From the NCBI RefSeq assembly GCF_003795125.1, contig NZ_CP027783.1:1922001-1986000 (forward strand): DNA of 64,000 nucleotides. The letters run 5' to 3'. This document shows, in pieces, positions 8,376 to 16,927 of this stretch. The translations under genes were made by a program, and so were the position numbers. Under the pieces are notes generated by a model that saw only the letters and a program-made list of their open reading frames with translations, made no database searches and was not told the DNA's origin. The DNA comes from Tetragenococcus osmophilus (GTDB taxonomy: Bacteria > Bacillota > Bacilli > Lactobacillales > Enterococcaceae). The stretch's first letter is position 1. The number at the start of each line of letters is the position of its first letter.

Positions 8376-8718
8376 TAAAAAATAGAAAAATTGAAATAAA
8401 CACGGTTAAGCAAGCTAACATAATTTTTACAGCAAATATTGGGGCTAGAAAAATGGACACAGTCATTAAAATAAGAATATTAGCCCAAATTTTCCATTTT
8501 TTGCTTCGGGGGATAGTACGGGTTTCCACGTAATCTGCACAATAGAATTTATATAATTTTGTTTGTTTTAACCACTGATTAAACCGTTCAGAACTTCGGG
8601 TAAAACAATAACCAGAGAGTAATAAAAATGGGGTAGTTGGTAAAATGGGAAGCATAGCACCGACACTTCCAAGAACAAATGAAAGTACTCCTGCGCTAAT
8701 TAGAAAATACTTTTTCAT
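8356..8718 (-). CDS. YbaN/DUF454-family inner membrane protein
   Basis: The 120-residue protein matches the DUF454 (YbaN) family: an N-terminal hydrophobic segment leading into GSVGAMLPILPTTPFLLLSGYCF, the family's Pro/Thr-rich hallmark, then a cytoplasmic basic stretch with SSERFNQWL, then two C-terminal helices (about residues 76-113). Members are small membrane proteins of unknown function found in many bacteria. The start has AAGGAGC just upstream on the - strand. It appears to stand alone. The family call is secure; no function can be given. Confidence 0.8.
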   Translation of the reverse strand: MKKYFLISAGVLSFVLGSVGAMLPILPTTPFLLLSGYCFTRSSERFNQWLKQTKLYKFYCADYVETRTIPRSKKWKIWANILILMTVSIFLAPIFAVKIMLACLTVFISIFLFFIIPDKK

Positions 8719-8900
8719 GGCAAAGCTCCTTATAAACTCTCTTTACTCTAATAACTGGCTCTACAATAACATAAAAGAAGCTTTGATTGTACTTTTTTCC
8801 TCAATTGAAAATGTAGCTAGTTTCGATAAATGAATGAGAAAAACTTTGTACTAAAGTTAGGGTTTTGTTAAGCTATAAGCAATAGAAAGGGTGCAATAAA

Positions 8901-9344
8901 ATGGACCATTCCCAATTGAAAGATAAAATTAATACTTTTTTTAAAAGCTATGAGCACCAATTTAATAGTTCCTTGGCTGGGGAAGCCGATTTAGACGCTA
9001 TTGCAAATTTTTATACAGAGGAATTTATTGCTGCTAATCCAAATGGGGTAAAAGCTGGGGAAAATAATGATCAACTTAAAAAAGCGATGGATAAAGGGTA
9101 TGAGTACTACCGTTTGATCGGAACTAAGGAAATGAAATGTCAGAATATTGACATTATTCCTCTTGACGGACAACATGTAGTCGCTGATACTGACTGGCAA
9201 GCAACTTATCTTAAAGAAGAAAAAGAAATAGTTATTCCTTTTACATCGAATTATCTTATCCAATTTAGAGAGGGGCAGCCTAAAATCTTTGGTTGGGTTA
9301 CTGGAGATGAAACGCAAGTATTAAAGGAAAATGGTATCATTTAA
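8901..9344 (+). CDS. NTF2/SnoaL-like fold protein
   Basis: The 147-residue protein resembles NTF2-like (SnoaL/DUF4440-type) alpha+beta barrel proteins: an amphipathic helical start, then NFYTEEFIAANPNG, then an alternating beta pattern ending in YLIQFREGQPKIFGWVTGDE. Members bind small ligands or act as isomerases or dehydratases. No catalytic residues can be assigned. It is followed after 39 bp by a short-chain dehydrogenase with its own ribosome binding site, and the two may be cotranscribed. The call is at fold level only. Confidence 0.55.
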   Translation: MDHSQLKDKINTFFKSYEHQFNSSLAGEADLDAIANFYTEEFIAANPNGVKAGENNDQLKKAMDKGYEYYRLIGTKEMKCQNIDIIPLDGQHVVADTDWQATYLKEEKEIVIPFTSNYLIQFREGQPKIFGWVTGDETQVLKENGII

Positions 9345-9383
9345 AAAGTAGTAAATAATCATTTTGACAGGAGGAAGCAATAC

Positions 9384-10169
9384 ATGGACTTACAAATAAA
9401 AGGCAAGACTGCTTTAGTATTAGCCTCAAGTGACGGCTTGGGAAAGGCAATTGCTCATGAATTAGCTAATGAAGGGGCTAATGTTATGTTAACAAGCCGC
9501 ACAGAAGAAAATCTAAGGATAGCTAAAGAAGAAATTGAAAAAACGGCTACAGGCTCTGTTTCTTATTGTCTATTAGATCAGACAAAAAGTGAAAGCATTG
9601 CAACAGCAGTGAAAACAACAAGACAAACTTTCGGTTCTATTTCAATTTTAGTTAATAACTCCGGTGGCCCACCTGCTGGAAGCTTTGAAGACTTCGGGGA
9701 TGAAGACTGGCAGCAAGCATTTGAGCTTACTTTATTAAGTTATATTCGAGTCATTCGTATGGTTTTACCCGATTTAAAGGAAAACAAGGGTCGTATTTTG
9801 AATAATACTTCTTCTTCGACAAAAGAACCAATTGATGGTCTGACTTTATCTAATGTGTTTAGAGTAGGCATTTTAGGGCTTGCAAAAACATTATCCCAAG
9901 AATTAGCCAAAGATGATATATTAGTAAATACGATTGGACCAGGACGCATCCAAACAAAACGAGTGGACGAACTGGATCAAGCCAATGCAAAGAAAAAAGG
10001 GGAAACGAAAGAAGACGTACAAGCTGCCAACCTATCAACTATTCCAATGGGACGTTATGGAAAACCAGAAGAGTTTGCTAAAGTAGCTGCTTTCCTAGTT
10101 TCGGGAGCGAACACTTATTTAACAGGGCAAAATCTTCTTGTTGACGGTGGAAAAGTTAAGGCGATCTAG
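9384..10169 (+). CDS. Short-chain dehydrogenase/reductase family protein with altered active site
   Basis: The 261-residue protein is a Rossmann-fold SDR close to FabG-like oxidoreductases. The cofactor loop is LVLASSDGLG (residues 11-20) in place of TGxxxGxG, and NNSGG (91-95) stands in for NNAG. The catalytic Ser is present in NTSSS (141-145). At the positions of the usual YxxxK dyad the sequence reads SNVFR, giving Ser156 and Arg160. A subgroup of SDR proteins shares this change, so catalysis may differ or be absent. The C-terminal YLTGQNLLVDGG is typical. AGGAGG precedes the ATG. It may form an operon with the preceding NTF2-like gene. Confidence 0.8.
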   Translation: MDLQIKGKTALVLASSDGLGKAIAHELANEGANVMLTSRTEENLRIAKEEIEKTATGSVSYCLLDQTKSESIATAVKTTRQTFGSISILVNNSGGPPAGSFEDFGDEDWQQAFELTLLSYIRVIRMVLPDLKENKGRILNNTSSSTKEPIDGLTLSNVFRVGILGLAKTLSQELAKDDILVNTIGPGRIQTKRVDELDQANAKKKGETKEDVQAANLSTIPMGRYGKPEEFAKVAAFLVSGANTYLTGQNLLVDGGKVKAI

Positions 10170-10209
10170 CGAATACGCAAGAAGAAATTAATTTTAAAAC
10201 ACTTTGCCA

Positions 10210-10296
10210 TTGATTCCTTTTTTAGCGAATCTTTTTAATTGATTCACTTTAAAAGGAATCAAAAGAATTGATTCGCTATTAAAGGAATTATATAAT
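10210..10296 (+). repeat. Three tandem 29-bp operator-like repeats overlapping the satD promoter
   Basis: TTGATTC occurs at 10210, 10239 and 10268, exactly 29 bp apart. Each unit carries a rough palindrome of the form TTGATTC-N-CTTTTAAAG-GAATCAA, best kept in the second unit. The third unit is itself the promoter: TTGATT (10268-10273), a 17-bp spacer and TATAAT (10291-10296). A protein binding these units would cover the promoter. SatD, encoded directly downstream, ends in a helix-turn-helix-like region, so autoregulation is a reasonable inference. Confidence 0.7.
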
Positions 10297-10316
10297 GGCT
10301 ACAGGAGGTGTCTGTC

Positions 10317-10988
10317 ATGTCTACAGTTGCAACTCATTTTCCCTATATAGCTGTTATTGGCGATATTAAGGATTCAAGAAATTTGGAAAATCGAAAAGCA
10401 AGTCAACAGAAATTTTCTGGAACTTTAGAAAAGTTAAACCAGGAGTATCAAAAAGATTTAGCAGCTAAATTCACAGTAAGTATGGGAGATGCTTTTCAAG
10501 GTTTATTAAAAGACGCAAGCCACTTGATGGTAATGCTTTTGGAGCTTGAATTAAATCTAGCGCCTATTGAATTACGTATAGGTATTGGCTTAGGCAATAT
10601 TGAAACACAACTCAATTCAGAAAACTCTTTGTTAAACGATGGTTCTTGCTATCATCGGGCACGAGCGATGATTGAATGGATTGAAAAAAGTGAGAAGCAA
10701 TACGAACAAGCTAGTTCAAATATTTTATTATCCACTGGTGGCGAAGCTGTTCATTATGAAAAACTTATTAATGCGATCTTTTCTTTAGAGTCTGCTATAA
10801 AAAGGAAGTGGACTGAAAGACAAAAAGAAATCGTTCGCATTTATTTAGCAAATGAAAAAAATCAATATGCTACAGCTAAGGCGCTAAATATTGGGCAGTC
10901 AAGCGTAAATAAAGCGCTTAATAGTACAGACTTTTATACATTTAATCATTCATTAATTACACTTCAAGACGTGATTAATGAATTATAG
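10317..10988 (+). CDS. SatD-family protein
   Basis: The 223-residue protein matches the SatD family: YIAVIGDIKDSR near the N-terminus, FTVSMGDAFQGLL, and RIGIGLGNIET, a pattern recalling nucleotide-cyclase-like folds. The C-terminal part (WTERQKEIVRIYLAN through ATAKALNIGQSSVNKALN) looks like a sigma-region-4-type helix-turn-helix. The frame opens at GTG 10308, but AGGAGG at 10303-10308 overlaps that codon, so ATG 10317 is the better start. The next gene encodes a DUF3307 membrane protein, the usual partner of SatD. In Streptococcus, sat genes were linked to acid tolerance; here the role is unknown. Confidence 0.75.
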   Translation: MSTVATHFPYIAVIGDIKDSRNLENRKASQQKFSGTLEKLNQEYQKDLAAKFTVSMGDAFQGLLKDASHLMVMLLELELNLAPIELRIGIGLGNIETQLNSENSLLNDGSCYHRARAMIEWIEKSEKQYEQASSNILLSTGGEAVHYEKLINAIFSLESAIKRKWTERQKEIVRIYLANEKNQYATAKALNIGQSSVNKALNSTDFYTFNHSLITLQDVINEL

Positions 10989-11004
10989 TCGGGGATGAAA
11001 ATCT

Positions 11005-11742
11005 ATGGTAGATATTTTATTTTTACATTTTTTTACTGGCCATATCTTAGCCGATTATTATTTTCAAACTTCGACAATGGCCAAAGAAAAAGAAACCACC
11101 TTTCGTTACTTACTATTGCATTGTCTAATTTATCTAGTGACTATGATTATAGTAATTTTACCGTTGTTTAACTGGCAATTATTTTTTGGCGCATTTTTCA
11201 TTGGGCTGATTCACTCTTTTATTGATTCTTGTAAAGCATTACTCAATAAATATTTTGAATTTAATGATTTACAAAATGTACTACTTTATTTTACAGATCA
11301 ACTTTTACACATTTTAACCATTTTATTTGTCGTTACTTTTATAGGATTAACTCAAATAGATATAAGTTACCTGTTGCCTTTAAAAGAGTTATTAATGTAT
11401 TTTAATGTTAATCTTAAAGAGATGCTATCTTGGTTAGTAGTACTGCTTTTAATTTTACAACCAAGTAGTATTACCATAAGAAAAGTACTCGATCATTTCG
11501 ATCCTAAGACTTCAGACGAGGGAATCGCTAACGCAGGAGCACTTATCGGTGTTTTTGAACGCCTACTTATTTTGCTTATGCTTTATGCTAATCAGTACGC
11601 AGCTATTGGTTTTGTACTTACTGCCAAATCCATTGCTCGTTATAATAAGATAGCAGAAGACCCTAAATTTGCAGAATACTATTTGTTAGGTACACTATTA
11701 AGTTCACTGTTAGTTATTGCAAGTTTTACGATTATTTTTTAA
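11005..11742 (+). CDS. DUF3307 membrane protein (SatD partner)
   Basis: The 245-residue protein has about six hydrophobic helices. It begins with the DUF3307 signature LFLHFFTGHILADYYFQT and continues with LLLHCLIYLVT and IGLIHSFIDSCK; the conserved His and Asp residues recall membrane-embedded catalytic or ion-binding sites. It starts 16 bp after satD and shares its promoter. A His/Asp membrane protein paired with a cyclase-like DNA-binding protein suggests a sensory or stress module, but no substrate is known. Confidence 0.75.
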   Translation: MVDILFLHFFTGHILADYYFQTSTMAKEKETTFRYLLLHCLIYLVTMIIVILPLFNWQLFFGAFFIGLIHSFIDSCKALLNKYFEFNDLQNVLLYFTDQLLHILTILFVVTFIGLTQIDISYLLPLKELLMYFNVNLKEMLSWLVVLLLILQPSSITIRKVLDHFDPKTSDEGIANAGALIGVFERLLILLMLYANQYAAIGFVLTAKSIARYNKIAEDPKFAEYYLLGTLLSSLLVIASFTIIF

Positions 11743-11756
11743 CAAGGAGTATTTAA

Positions 11757-13256
11757 ATGAAAGAACAAGAGTTTTTAACAGAATTAAAAGAAATGGATAT
11801 GCTACAACAAGCGTTAGGTATTTTAGAATGGGATACGCAAACGGGCATGCCAGAAGAAGCTAGTGATTATCGAGGAGAAGTTTCAAGTTATTTATATGGC
11901 CAATATTTTGCTAAAAAAGTTGGACCTAAAATGACAGAAGCAATTGATTATTTTTCCCAACATCCCAAAGAACTTTCTGAGGTAGGAAAGGCAGCTCTCT
12001 CCTTAGTTAAAGAAGAATATGACCGTGAACAAGCTGTCCCTAATGCATTGATGGTTGAATATAGTAAAGCAACTTCTGATGCGCATCATGCTTGGCAAAA
12101 AGCGCGAAAAGAAAAGGATTTTTCTTTATTTCAGGAGGCTTTACAAGAAAACATTCGTTTAACCAAAGAATTAATTTCTTATTGGAAGAAAGAGGAAAAG
12201 ACCGATTATGATGTGCTGTTAAATATTTATGAGCCAAATATGACAACAGAAGTTTTAGATGATGTTTTTTCTACAGTTCGGGAGGGAATTATTGCGTTAC
12301 GGCAAAAAATTGTAGAAGAAGGAGTCAACCCAAGGACTGACTTTTTAAATCGTAAAATGTCAGAATCGCAACAGCGCCAGTTTATTATAAAAGTCGTCCA
12401 AGATCTTGGATTTGATTTAAACCGAGGGCGTGTGGATGATACGACTCATCCATTTGCGACAGGCATTAATCATCGAGATGTGCGTCTAACTAACCGCTGG
12501 AATGAGACAGACCTTACAATGGGAATCATGGGATTAATCCATGAAGCAGGCCATGGGGTTTATGAACAAAATATTGCAGAAAAATTTGAGAATACCCCCG
12601 TGCATGAAGGAGCTTCTATGGGCATTCATGAGTCACAATCTTTGTTTAATGAATTAGTTATTGCTAGTCGAAAATCTTTTTGGCAGAGACAATATCCTTA
12701 TTTACAAGAATGTGCCCAAGGGACTTTTGACGATATTTCTTTTGAAGATTTTTACGCTTCTCTTAAACAGACACAAGCAAGCTTGATCCGAATTGAAGCA
12801 GATAGTCTTACGTATATATTGCATATTATCATTCGTTACGAAATTGAGAAGATGATCTTTAATGAAGAAGTGGCAGTAGAAGAATTGCCGCGAATTTGGA
12901 ATGACAAATATGAAAAATACTTAGGAATTCGGCCTAAAGATGACTTAGAAGGTATTTTGCAAGATGTCCATTGGTCAGCAGCAGAATTTGGTTATTTCCC
13001 ATCTTATGCTTTAGGATATATGTATGCTTGTCAACTTTATTATGCAATGAAAAAAGATATTGATGTAGATGAAGTTTTAAGTTCGCAAGATTACACTCCT
13101 ATTAGACAGTGGTTAACGCAAAATATCCACCAATATGGCGCTTCTAAAAAGCCATATCAACTGATTTACGATGCTACTGGAGAAAAATTAAACCCGCAAT
13201 ATTTACTGGATTATCTGCAAGAAATTTATTTTGCTGTATACCAAATTAATGAATAA
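11757..13256 (+). CDS. M32-family carboxypeptidase (Taq type)
   Basis: The 499-residue enzyme is a zinc carboxypeptidase of family M32, a helical cytoplasmic peptidase removing C-terminal residues. The HExxH motif is in GLIHEAGHGVYEQN. The metal ligand Glu lies in HEGASMGIHESQS, and the family's TGINHRDVRLTNR and RIEADSLTYILHIIIRYEIEK are present. Length is normal for the family. It starts 14 bp after the DUF3307 gene behind AAGGAG, so it is likely on the same transcript. The HD-domain gene follows directly. Confidence 0.92.
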   Translation: MKEQEFLTELKEMDMLQQALGILEWDTQTGMPEEASDYRGEVSSYLYGQYFAKKVGPKMTEAIDYFSQHPKELSEVGKAALSLVKEEYDREQAVPNALMVEYSKATSDAHHAWQKARKEKDFSLFQEALQENIRLTKELISYWKKEEKTDYDVLLNIYEPNMTTEVLDDVFSTVREGIIALRQKIVEEGVNPRTDFLNRKMSESQQRQFIIKVVQDLGFDLNRGRVDDTTHPFATGINHRDVRLTNRWNETDLTMGIMGLIHEAGHGVYEQNIAEKFENTPVHEGASMGIHESQSLFNELVIASRKSFWQRQYPYLQECAQGTFDDISFEDFYASLKQTQASLIRIEADSLTYILHIIIRYEIEKMIFNEEVAVEELPRIWNDKYEKYLGIRPKDDLEGILQDVHWSAAEFGYFPSYALGYMYACQLYYAMKKDIDVDEVLSSQDYTPIRQWLTQNIHQYGASKKPYQLIYDATGEKLNPQYLLDYLQEIYFAVYQINE

Positions 13257-13266
13257 GGAAAAGTTT

Positions 13267-13908
13267 ATGGAAAAGATTGAAGCGATTATTTCATATGCGC
13301 AAGAAAATTTGGCTGAAGAAAGCACGGGGCATGATTTTGCTCATGCGCAAAGAACAGCGCATTTAGCTAAAAAAATTATAGAAGAAGATGGGCTAGATGT
13401 AGAAAGATTTATCGTTATAGCTAGTGCCTACTTACATGATGTTATTGATGATAAAGTTGCAAAATCTCCAGTAAAAGCGCAAAAAGATTTACAGTATTTT
13501 TTACAAGAAGTCGGGTGTTCTGTACAGGAAATTGGAGCCATTTTTGACATTATTCAAAATTTGTCCTTTTTAAGTGAAATGTTTCTTTCAGCAAAACCTC
13601 TTTCGATAGAAGGAAAAATTGTACAAGACGCAGATCGCTTAGATGCATTAGGAGCTGGTGGCATTTTGCGGGCTGCTTACTTTAGCGGAGTATACGGACA
13701 AACTATATATGATAAAAATCAACCTCCTCAAAATTTTCATACAAAAGAAGAGTACCGCCAACCTACAACTATGATTAATCACTTTTATGAGAAGTTATTC
13801 TTATTGCCAGAAATGATGAATACAGAATATGGTAAGAAAGAAGGAGCACGACAAAAAGCGTTTATGCAAGAGTTCTTAGAGGAATTTTATAAGGAATGGC
13901 AAATTTAG
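13267..13908 (+). CDS. HD-domain phosphohydrolase (YpgQ-like)
   Basis: The 213-residue protein has the metal-binding HD motif: His in GHDFAHAQRTAHLAKKI, the His-Asp pair in ASAYLHDVIDDK, and a late Asp in VQDADRLDALGAGGILRA. This layout matches YpgQ-like proteins, some of which hydrolyse nucleoside triphosphates. The frame opens at 13231 inside the carboxypeptidase gene. ATG 13267, 10 bp after the stop of that gene and behind AAGGAAAAG, is the likely start. Operon context does not point to a substrate. Confidence 0.82.
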   Translation: MEKIEAIISYAQENLAEESTGHDFAHAQRTAHLAKKIIEEDGLDVERFIVIASAYLHDVIDDKVAKSPVKAQKDLQYFLQEVGCSVQEIGAIFDIIQNLSFLSEMFLSAKPLSIEGKIVQDADRLDALGAGGILRAAYFSGVYGQTIYDKNQPPQNFHTKEEYRQPTTMINHFYEKLFLLPEMMNTEYGKKEGARQKAFMQEFLEEFYKEWQI

Positions 13909-13990
13909 TGGCTATTTATTGCTCAGTAGAGTAAATTACTTCCTTATTTTCTTATCTATATTTATAATGGAAGGGAAAGGAGCGAGTAAA

Positions 13991-14353
13991 TTGTTTTATC
14001 GGCATACGTTAAAACCAAACGAATTGGCGCTTGTCATTCCTAATGTAAACGAATGCCTGTTTGCTCTTCACACAAAGCTAGCGGCTCGTGATTACGAAGT
14101 TACTGTTTATAAATATGGACAAGAATATTTTGTTTTAGACGATGCTCGTATCTTTAAACAAATACAGGGAATGGAGCAAGAAAGCCAAGGAGACGAAGAA
14201 GAGATACTTCCTTATGTGGAAGAAGCTTTTGAAGATAATTGTTACACTGCGGTTGAGGAAGATTTTATACAACTGGAATTAAATATTTTAGCTACAATAT
14301 CCGATAGTCGTCCGGTACAAGTTAGATATTATGAATTTACTGATTTTATTTAA
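13991..14353 (+). CDS. Small acidic protein of unknown function
   Basis: The 120-residue product starts at TTG 13991, chosen because AAAGGAG ends nine bases upstream; the frame itself opens at 13919, but those extra residues look like noise. It begins MFYRHTLKPNELALVIPNVNECLF and has a strongly acidic stretch around residues 65-95 (GDEEEILPYVEEAFEDN). No signal peptide or membrane segment is visible. I do not recognise a family. It is last in the run of genes that starts at satD and is followed by a terminator. Confidence 0.6.
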   Translation: MFYRHTLKPNELALVIPNVNECLFALHTKLAARDYEVTVYKYGQEYFVLDDARIFKQIQGMEQESQGDEEEILPYVEEAFEDNCYTAVEEDFIQLELNILATISDSRPVQVRYYEFTDFI

Positions 14354-14358
14354 AAAAT

Positions 14359-14410
14359 ACAGGTTAAAAGGCTTTTAAGCAGAAAACCTTTTAACCTGTG
14401 TTTTCTTTTG
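14359..14410 (+). terminator. Strong intrinsic terminator
   Basis: ACAGGTTAAAAGG at 14359-14371 is the exact complement of CCTTTTAACCTGT at 14387-14399, followed by a T-rich tract. Confidence 0.85.
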
Positions 14411-14596
14411 TTATAAACTATTGTAATTTTTGCAAAAAAGAATGAAAAATAAATAACGATCTGATATAGTTAAAGCACTAATAAACATAAGGTTAGATTT
14501 AGCTAAGTATAATAAATAATTGCAAATTTATGGAGCTATAAAAATGTAAATAAATCCTAACTATATGACTAGTAGAAAAAGAAAGAAGGTGCATGA

Positions 14597-15943
14597 ATGA
14601 CTTTTGAATCATTTATGTTGCAAGATTTTATTAATCAAGCATTAAAAGAAAATAATTTTACACAGCCTACAGAAGTTCAAGAAAGACTAATTCCGCTCAT
14701 CCAAAAAGGTCGCGACGTTATTGGGCAATCTCAAACAGGAAGCGGTAAAACGCATACTTTTTTACTTCCATTAATTGATCAAATTGAAATAGAGAAAAAC
14801 GAAGTACAGGTCGTTATTACAGCTCCAAGCCGAGAATTAGCGGAACAAATTTATCAAGTTGCTAAGCAATTGGTAGCTTTTGCACCTTCTGAGATCCGCA
14901 TAGCTAAATTTGTTGGAGGAACAGATAAACAAAAACAACTAGAACAACTCCAGCATCAACAGCCTCAATTAGCTATTGGAACACCCGGACGGATACTTGA
15001 TATGGTAAACGAAAGGGCTCTTTTAATTCATAAAAGCAAAGCGTTTGTAGTTGATGAAGCTGATATGACCTTGGACCTTGGCTTCTTACCAGAAGTTGAT
15101 CAAATCGCAGGCAAGTTTTCTGAAGATATACAAATGTTAGTTTTTTCTGCTACTATCCCAGAAAAGTTACGTCCTTTTTTGAAGAAATATCTTACTCGTC
15201 CAGTGATTGAAGAAATTAAACCCAAAACATTGCTTTCTGAAACCATTGAAAATTGGTTAATTTCCACTAAAGGAAAAGACAGGAAACAATTAATTTATCA
15301 ATTACTAACCCTTGGCGAACCTTATCTAGCTGTTGTTTTTGCTAACACAAAAGAGTATGTGGATGAGATTACCGAATTTTTGCAAAATCAAGGCTTAAAA
15401 GTAGCCAAAATTCACGGAGGAATTGCTTCTAGAGAGCGTAAACGCGTAATGCGGCAAATTCAACATCTTGATTATCAATATGTGGTAGCAACGGATTTAG
15501 CTGCTCGCGGGATCGACATCGAAGGTATCAGTCATGTAATTAATGCTGAACTGCCTCGAGATTTAGATTTTTTCATTCATCGTGTAGGGCGCACAGGTAG
15601 AAATCAATTAAAGGGGACAGCTATTACCTTATATGACCCAAGTGATGAACGAGCAATTGATGAGTTGGAAAAACGAGGAATTGTTTTTGAACCTAAAGAA
15701 ATTAAAAATGGTGAAGTAGTAGCAACCTATGATCGTAACCGCCGTAAAAAAAGAGAAAAAACGCCAGATGAATTGGATCCTGAAACAATTGGCTATGTTA
15801 AAAAGCAAAAGAAACAAGTAAAACCTGGTTATAAGAAAAAAATTAAACAAAAAATTGATAAAAATAATCAGGAAAAAAGGAAAATAGAACGGCGCCAGCA
15901 ACAACGTAGCGCCAAAAAGCAAAAGAAAAATTCAAATCTTTAA
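14597..15943 (+). CDS. cshB: DEAD-box RNA helicase, CshB-like
   Basis: The 448-residue ATP-dependent RNA helicase has all core motifs in order: Q-motif region FTQPTEVQERLIP, motif I SQTGSGKT, PSRELAEQ, GTPGRILDM, motif II DEAD in VVDEADMTLDLGFL, motif III SAT, and ATDLAARGIDI with HRVGRTGR at the C-lobe. A very basic Lys/Arg-rich tail (about residues 375-448) fits RNA binding. The architecture is closest to Bacillus CshB (YqfR), linked to cold adaptation and ribosome assembly. A 5' leader of roughly 120 nt with little structure precedes it. The 3' end overlaps the convergent acetyltransferase remnant by 12 bp. Confidence 0.88.
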   Translation: MTFESFMLQDFINQALKENNFTQPTEVQERLIPLIQKGRDVIGQSQTGSGKTHTFLLPLIDQIEIEKNEVQVVITAPSRELAEQIYQVAKQLVAFAPSEIRIAKFVGGTDKQKQLEQLQHQQPQLAIGTPGRILDMVNERALLIHKSKAFVVDEADMTLDLGFLPEVDQIAGKFSEDIQMLVFSATIPEKLRPFLKKYLTRPVIEEIKPKTLLSETIENWLISTKGKDRKQLIYQLLTLGEPYLAVVFANTKEYVDEITEFLQNQGLKVAKIHGGIASRERKRVMRQIQHLDYQYVVATDLAARGIDIEGISHVINAELPRDLDFFIHRVGRTGRNQLKGTAITLYDPSDERAIDELEKRGIVFEPKEIKNGEVVATYDRNRRKKREKTPDELDPETIGYVKKQKKQVKPGYKKKIKQKIDKNNQEKRKIERRQQQRSAKKQKKNSNL

Positions 15944-16384
15944 CGTTTTTTTCATTTGTACACAAAAAATTCCATATTCTAAGTATTCTTCTGAGACTAC
16001 TTGGTAACCATTTTTTTGATAGAAAGGAATTGCTTGTTTTTCTGCAGAAAGTAAACTATATTTGTAGCCTAGTTCAACTGCTTTTTTCTCAAAAGTTTTT
16101 AATAAAGCACTTCCTATACCTTGCTTTCTAGCAGTTTTTTTCACACAGAAGCGATCAAGAGAAATGGTGTGATTTGTATAGACATCAAATCGGATGGTTG
16201 CGATAGGTTTATTTTGGTTTAAGACGACTAAATAGTTATGATTTTCCTTAGATTTTTCATCAAATTCTAAAGAAGGCTGGATTTTTTGCTCGAGTACAAA
16301 CACTTGGTAGCGTAAGTAAAAAGCGGCGGCTTTAATCCAGGGCTCGTTTCCAAAATAAGTTTGATTGGTTGTATTTAAAACTTG
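15932..16384 (-). pseudogene. GNAT acetyltransferase lacking a start codon, in frame behind the glycosylase stop
   Basis: The sequence encodes a GNAT N-acetyltransferase; the acetyl-CoA loop ARKQGIGSALLKTFEKKA and the C-terminal FYQKNGYQVVSEEYLEYGI are clear. The first possible start is GTG at 16303, inside the first domain segment. Upstream of it the same frame still encodes the family N-terminus (YFGNEPWIKAAAFYLRYQ). That frame runs back without any ATG, GTG or TTG to a TAG at 16385-16387, the stop of the glycosylase gene. Either the two were once one fused protein split by CAG to TAG, or the start codon was lost. It is probably not expressed in complete form. Confidence 0.65.
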
Positions 16385-16837
16385 CTACCACTCCATTTTC
16401 CGCTTTTGCGCGCGGCTATTATTAGCCCCGCTAGTTGAAAGACAACAGTAAACGGATTGTTCTGAGAAAAGATGGTTTGCCATAATTTCGTAATAAGCTG
16501 TCTTACCATTAGCAATGATTGTTTTAACAGAGGTTTTGTTAAGCAGATTTCTAAAATCATTTAACTTGTACTCGGTGAAATGATGGTCCATACTTCCTTT
16601 ACGTTCAAAGCTGTGGTAGACATCCCAAAGGCCGATATGATGGTCTAATAGCAGTTGAATCCGTTTATGATAGTCTATAGGGTCAGTTATTTGTAGACTA
16701 GTAAAAAGAACTTCCCAAAATCGATTGGCTCTATTTCCATAATATTGTTGTTTTGCTAGTGATTGAACGCTTGGCGCACTGCCTAAAATTAAAATTTCAG
16801 TATTTTCGTTGTAAATGGGTGCTAAGCCGGTTTGCAT
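16385..16837 (-). CDS. Hypoxanthine/uracil-DNA glycosylase-like protein (DNA-deoxyinosine glycosylase family)
   Basis: The 150-residue protein belongs to the uracil-DNA glycosylase superfamily, in the group described as DNA-deoxyinosine glycosylases, which remove deaminated purines. Visible motifs are ILGSAPSVQSLAKQQYYGNRANRFW near the N-terminus, GLWDVYHSFERKGSMD, and STSGANNSRAQKRKMEW at the end. Relatives usually continue a few residues with a hydrophobic VL-type end; here TAG intervenes after MEW and the next codons read QVLN. The truncation costs perhaps three residues and may not matter for activity. The same frame continues into the acetyltransferase remnant. Confidence 0.75.
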   Translation of the reverse strand: MQTGLAPIYNENTEILILGSAPSVQSLAKQQYYGNRANRFWEVLFTSLQITDPIDYHKRIQLLLDHHIGLWDVYHSFERKGSMDHHFTEYKLNDFRNLLNKTSVKTIIANGKTAYYEIMANHLFSEQSVYCCLSTSGANNSRAQKRKMEW

Positions 16838-16927
16838 AGCAAGATCACTCCTGATTAAGTTCTAAATTATAAAGCTATAATTTATTTTAACAAAGATTGG
16901 TATTAAAGCATAAAAAACGAGGGGAGA

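Noticed and set aside
10249-10262. GAATC/GATTC pairs before satD considered as a transcription terminator
   Set aside because: No T run follows and the spacing is a regular 29 bp with a promoter in the last unit, which fits operators better.
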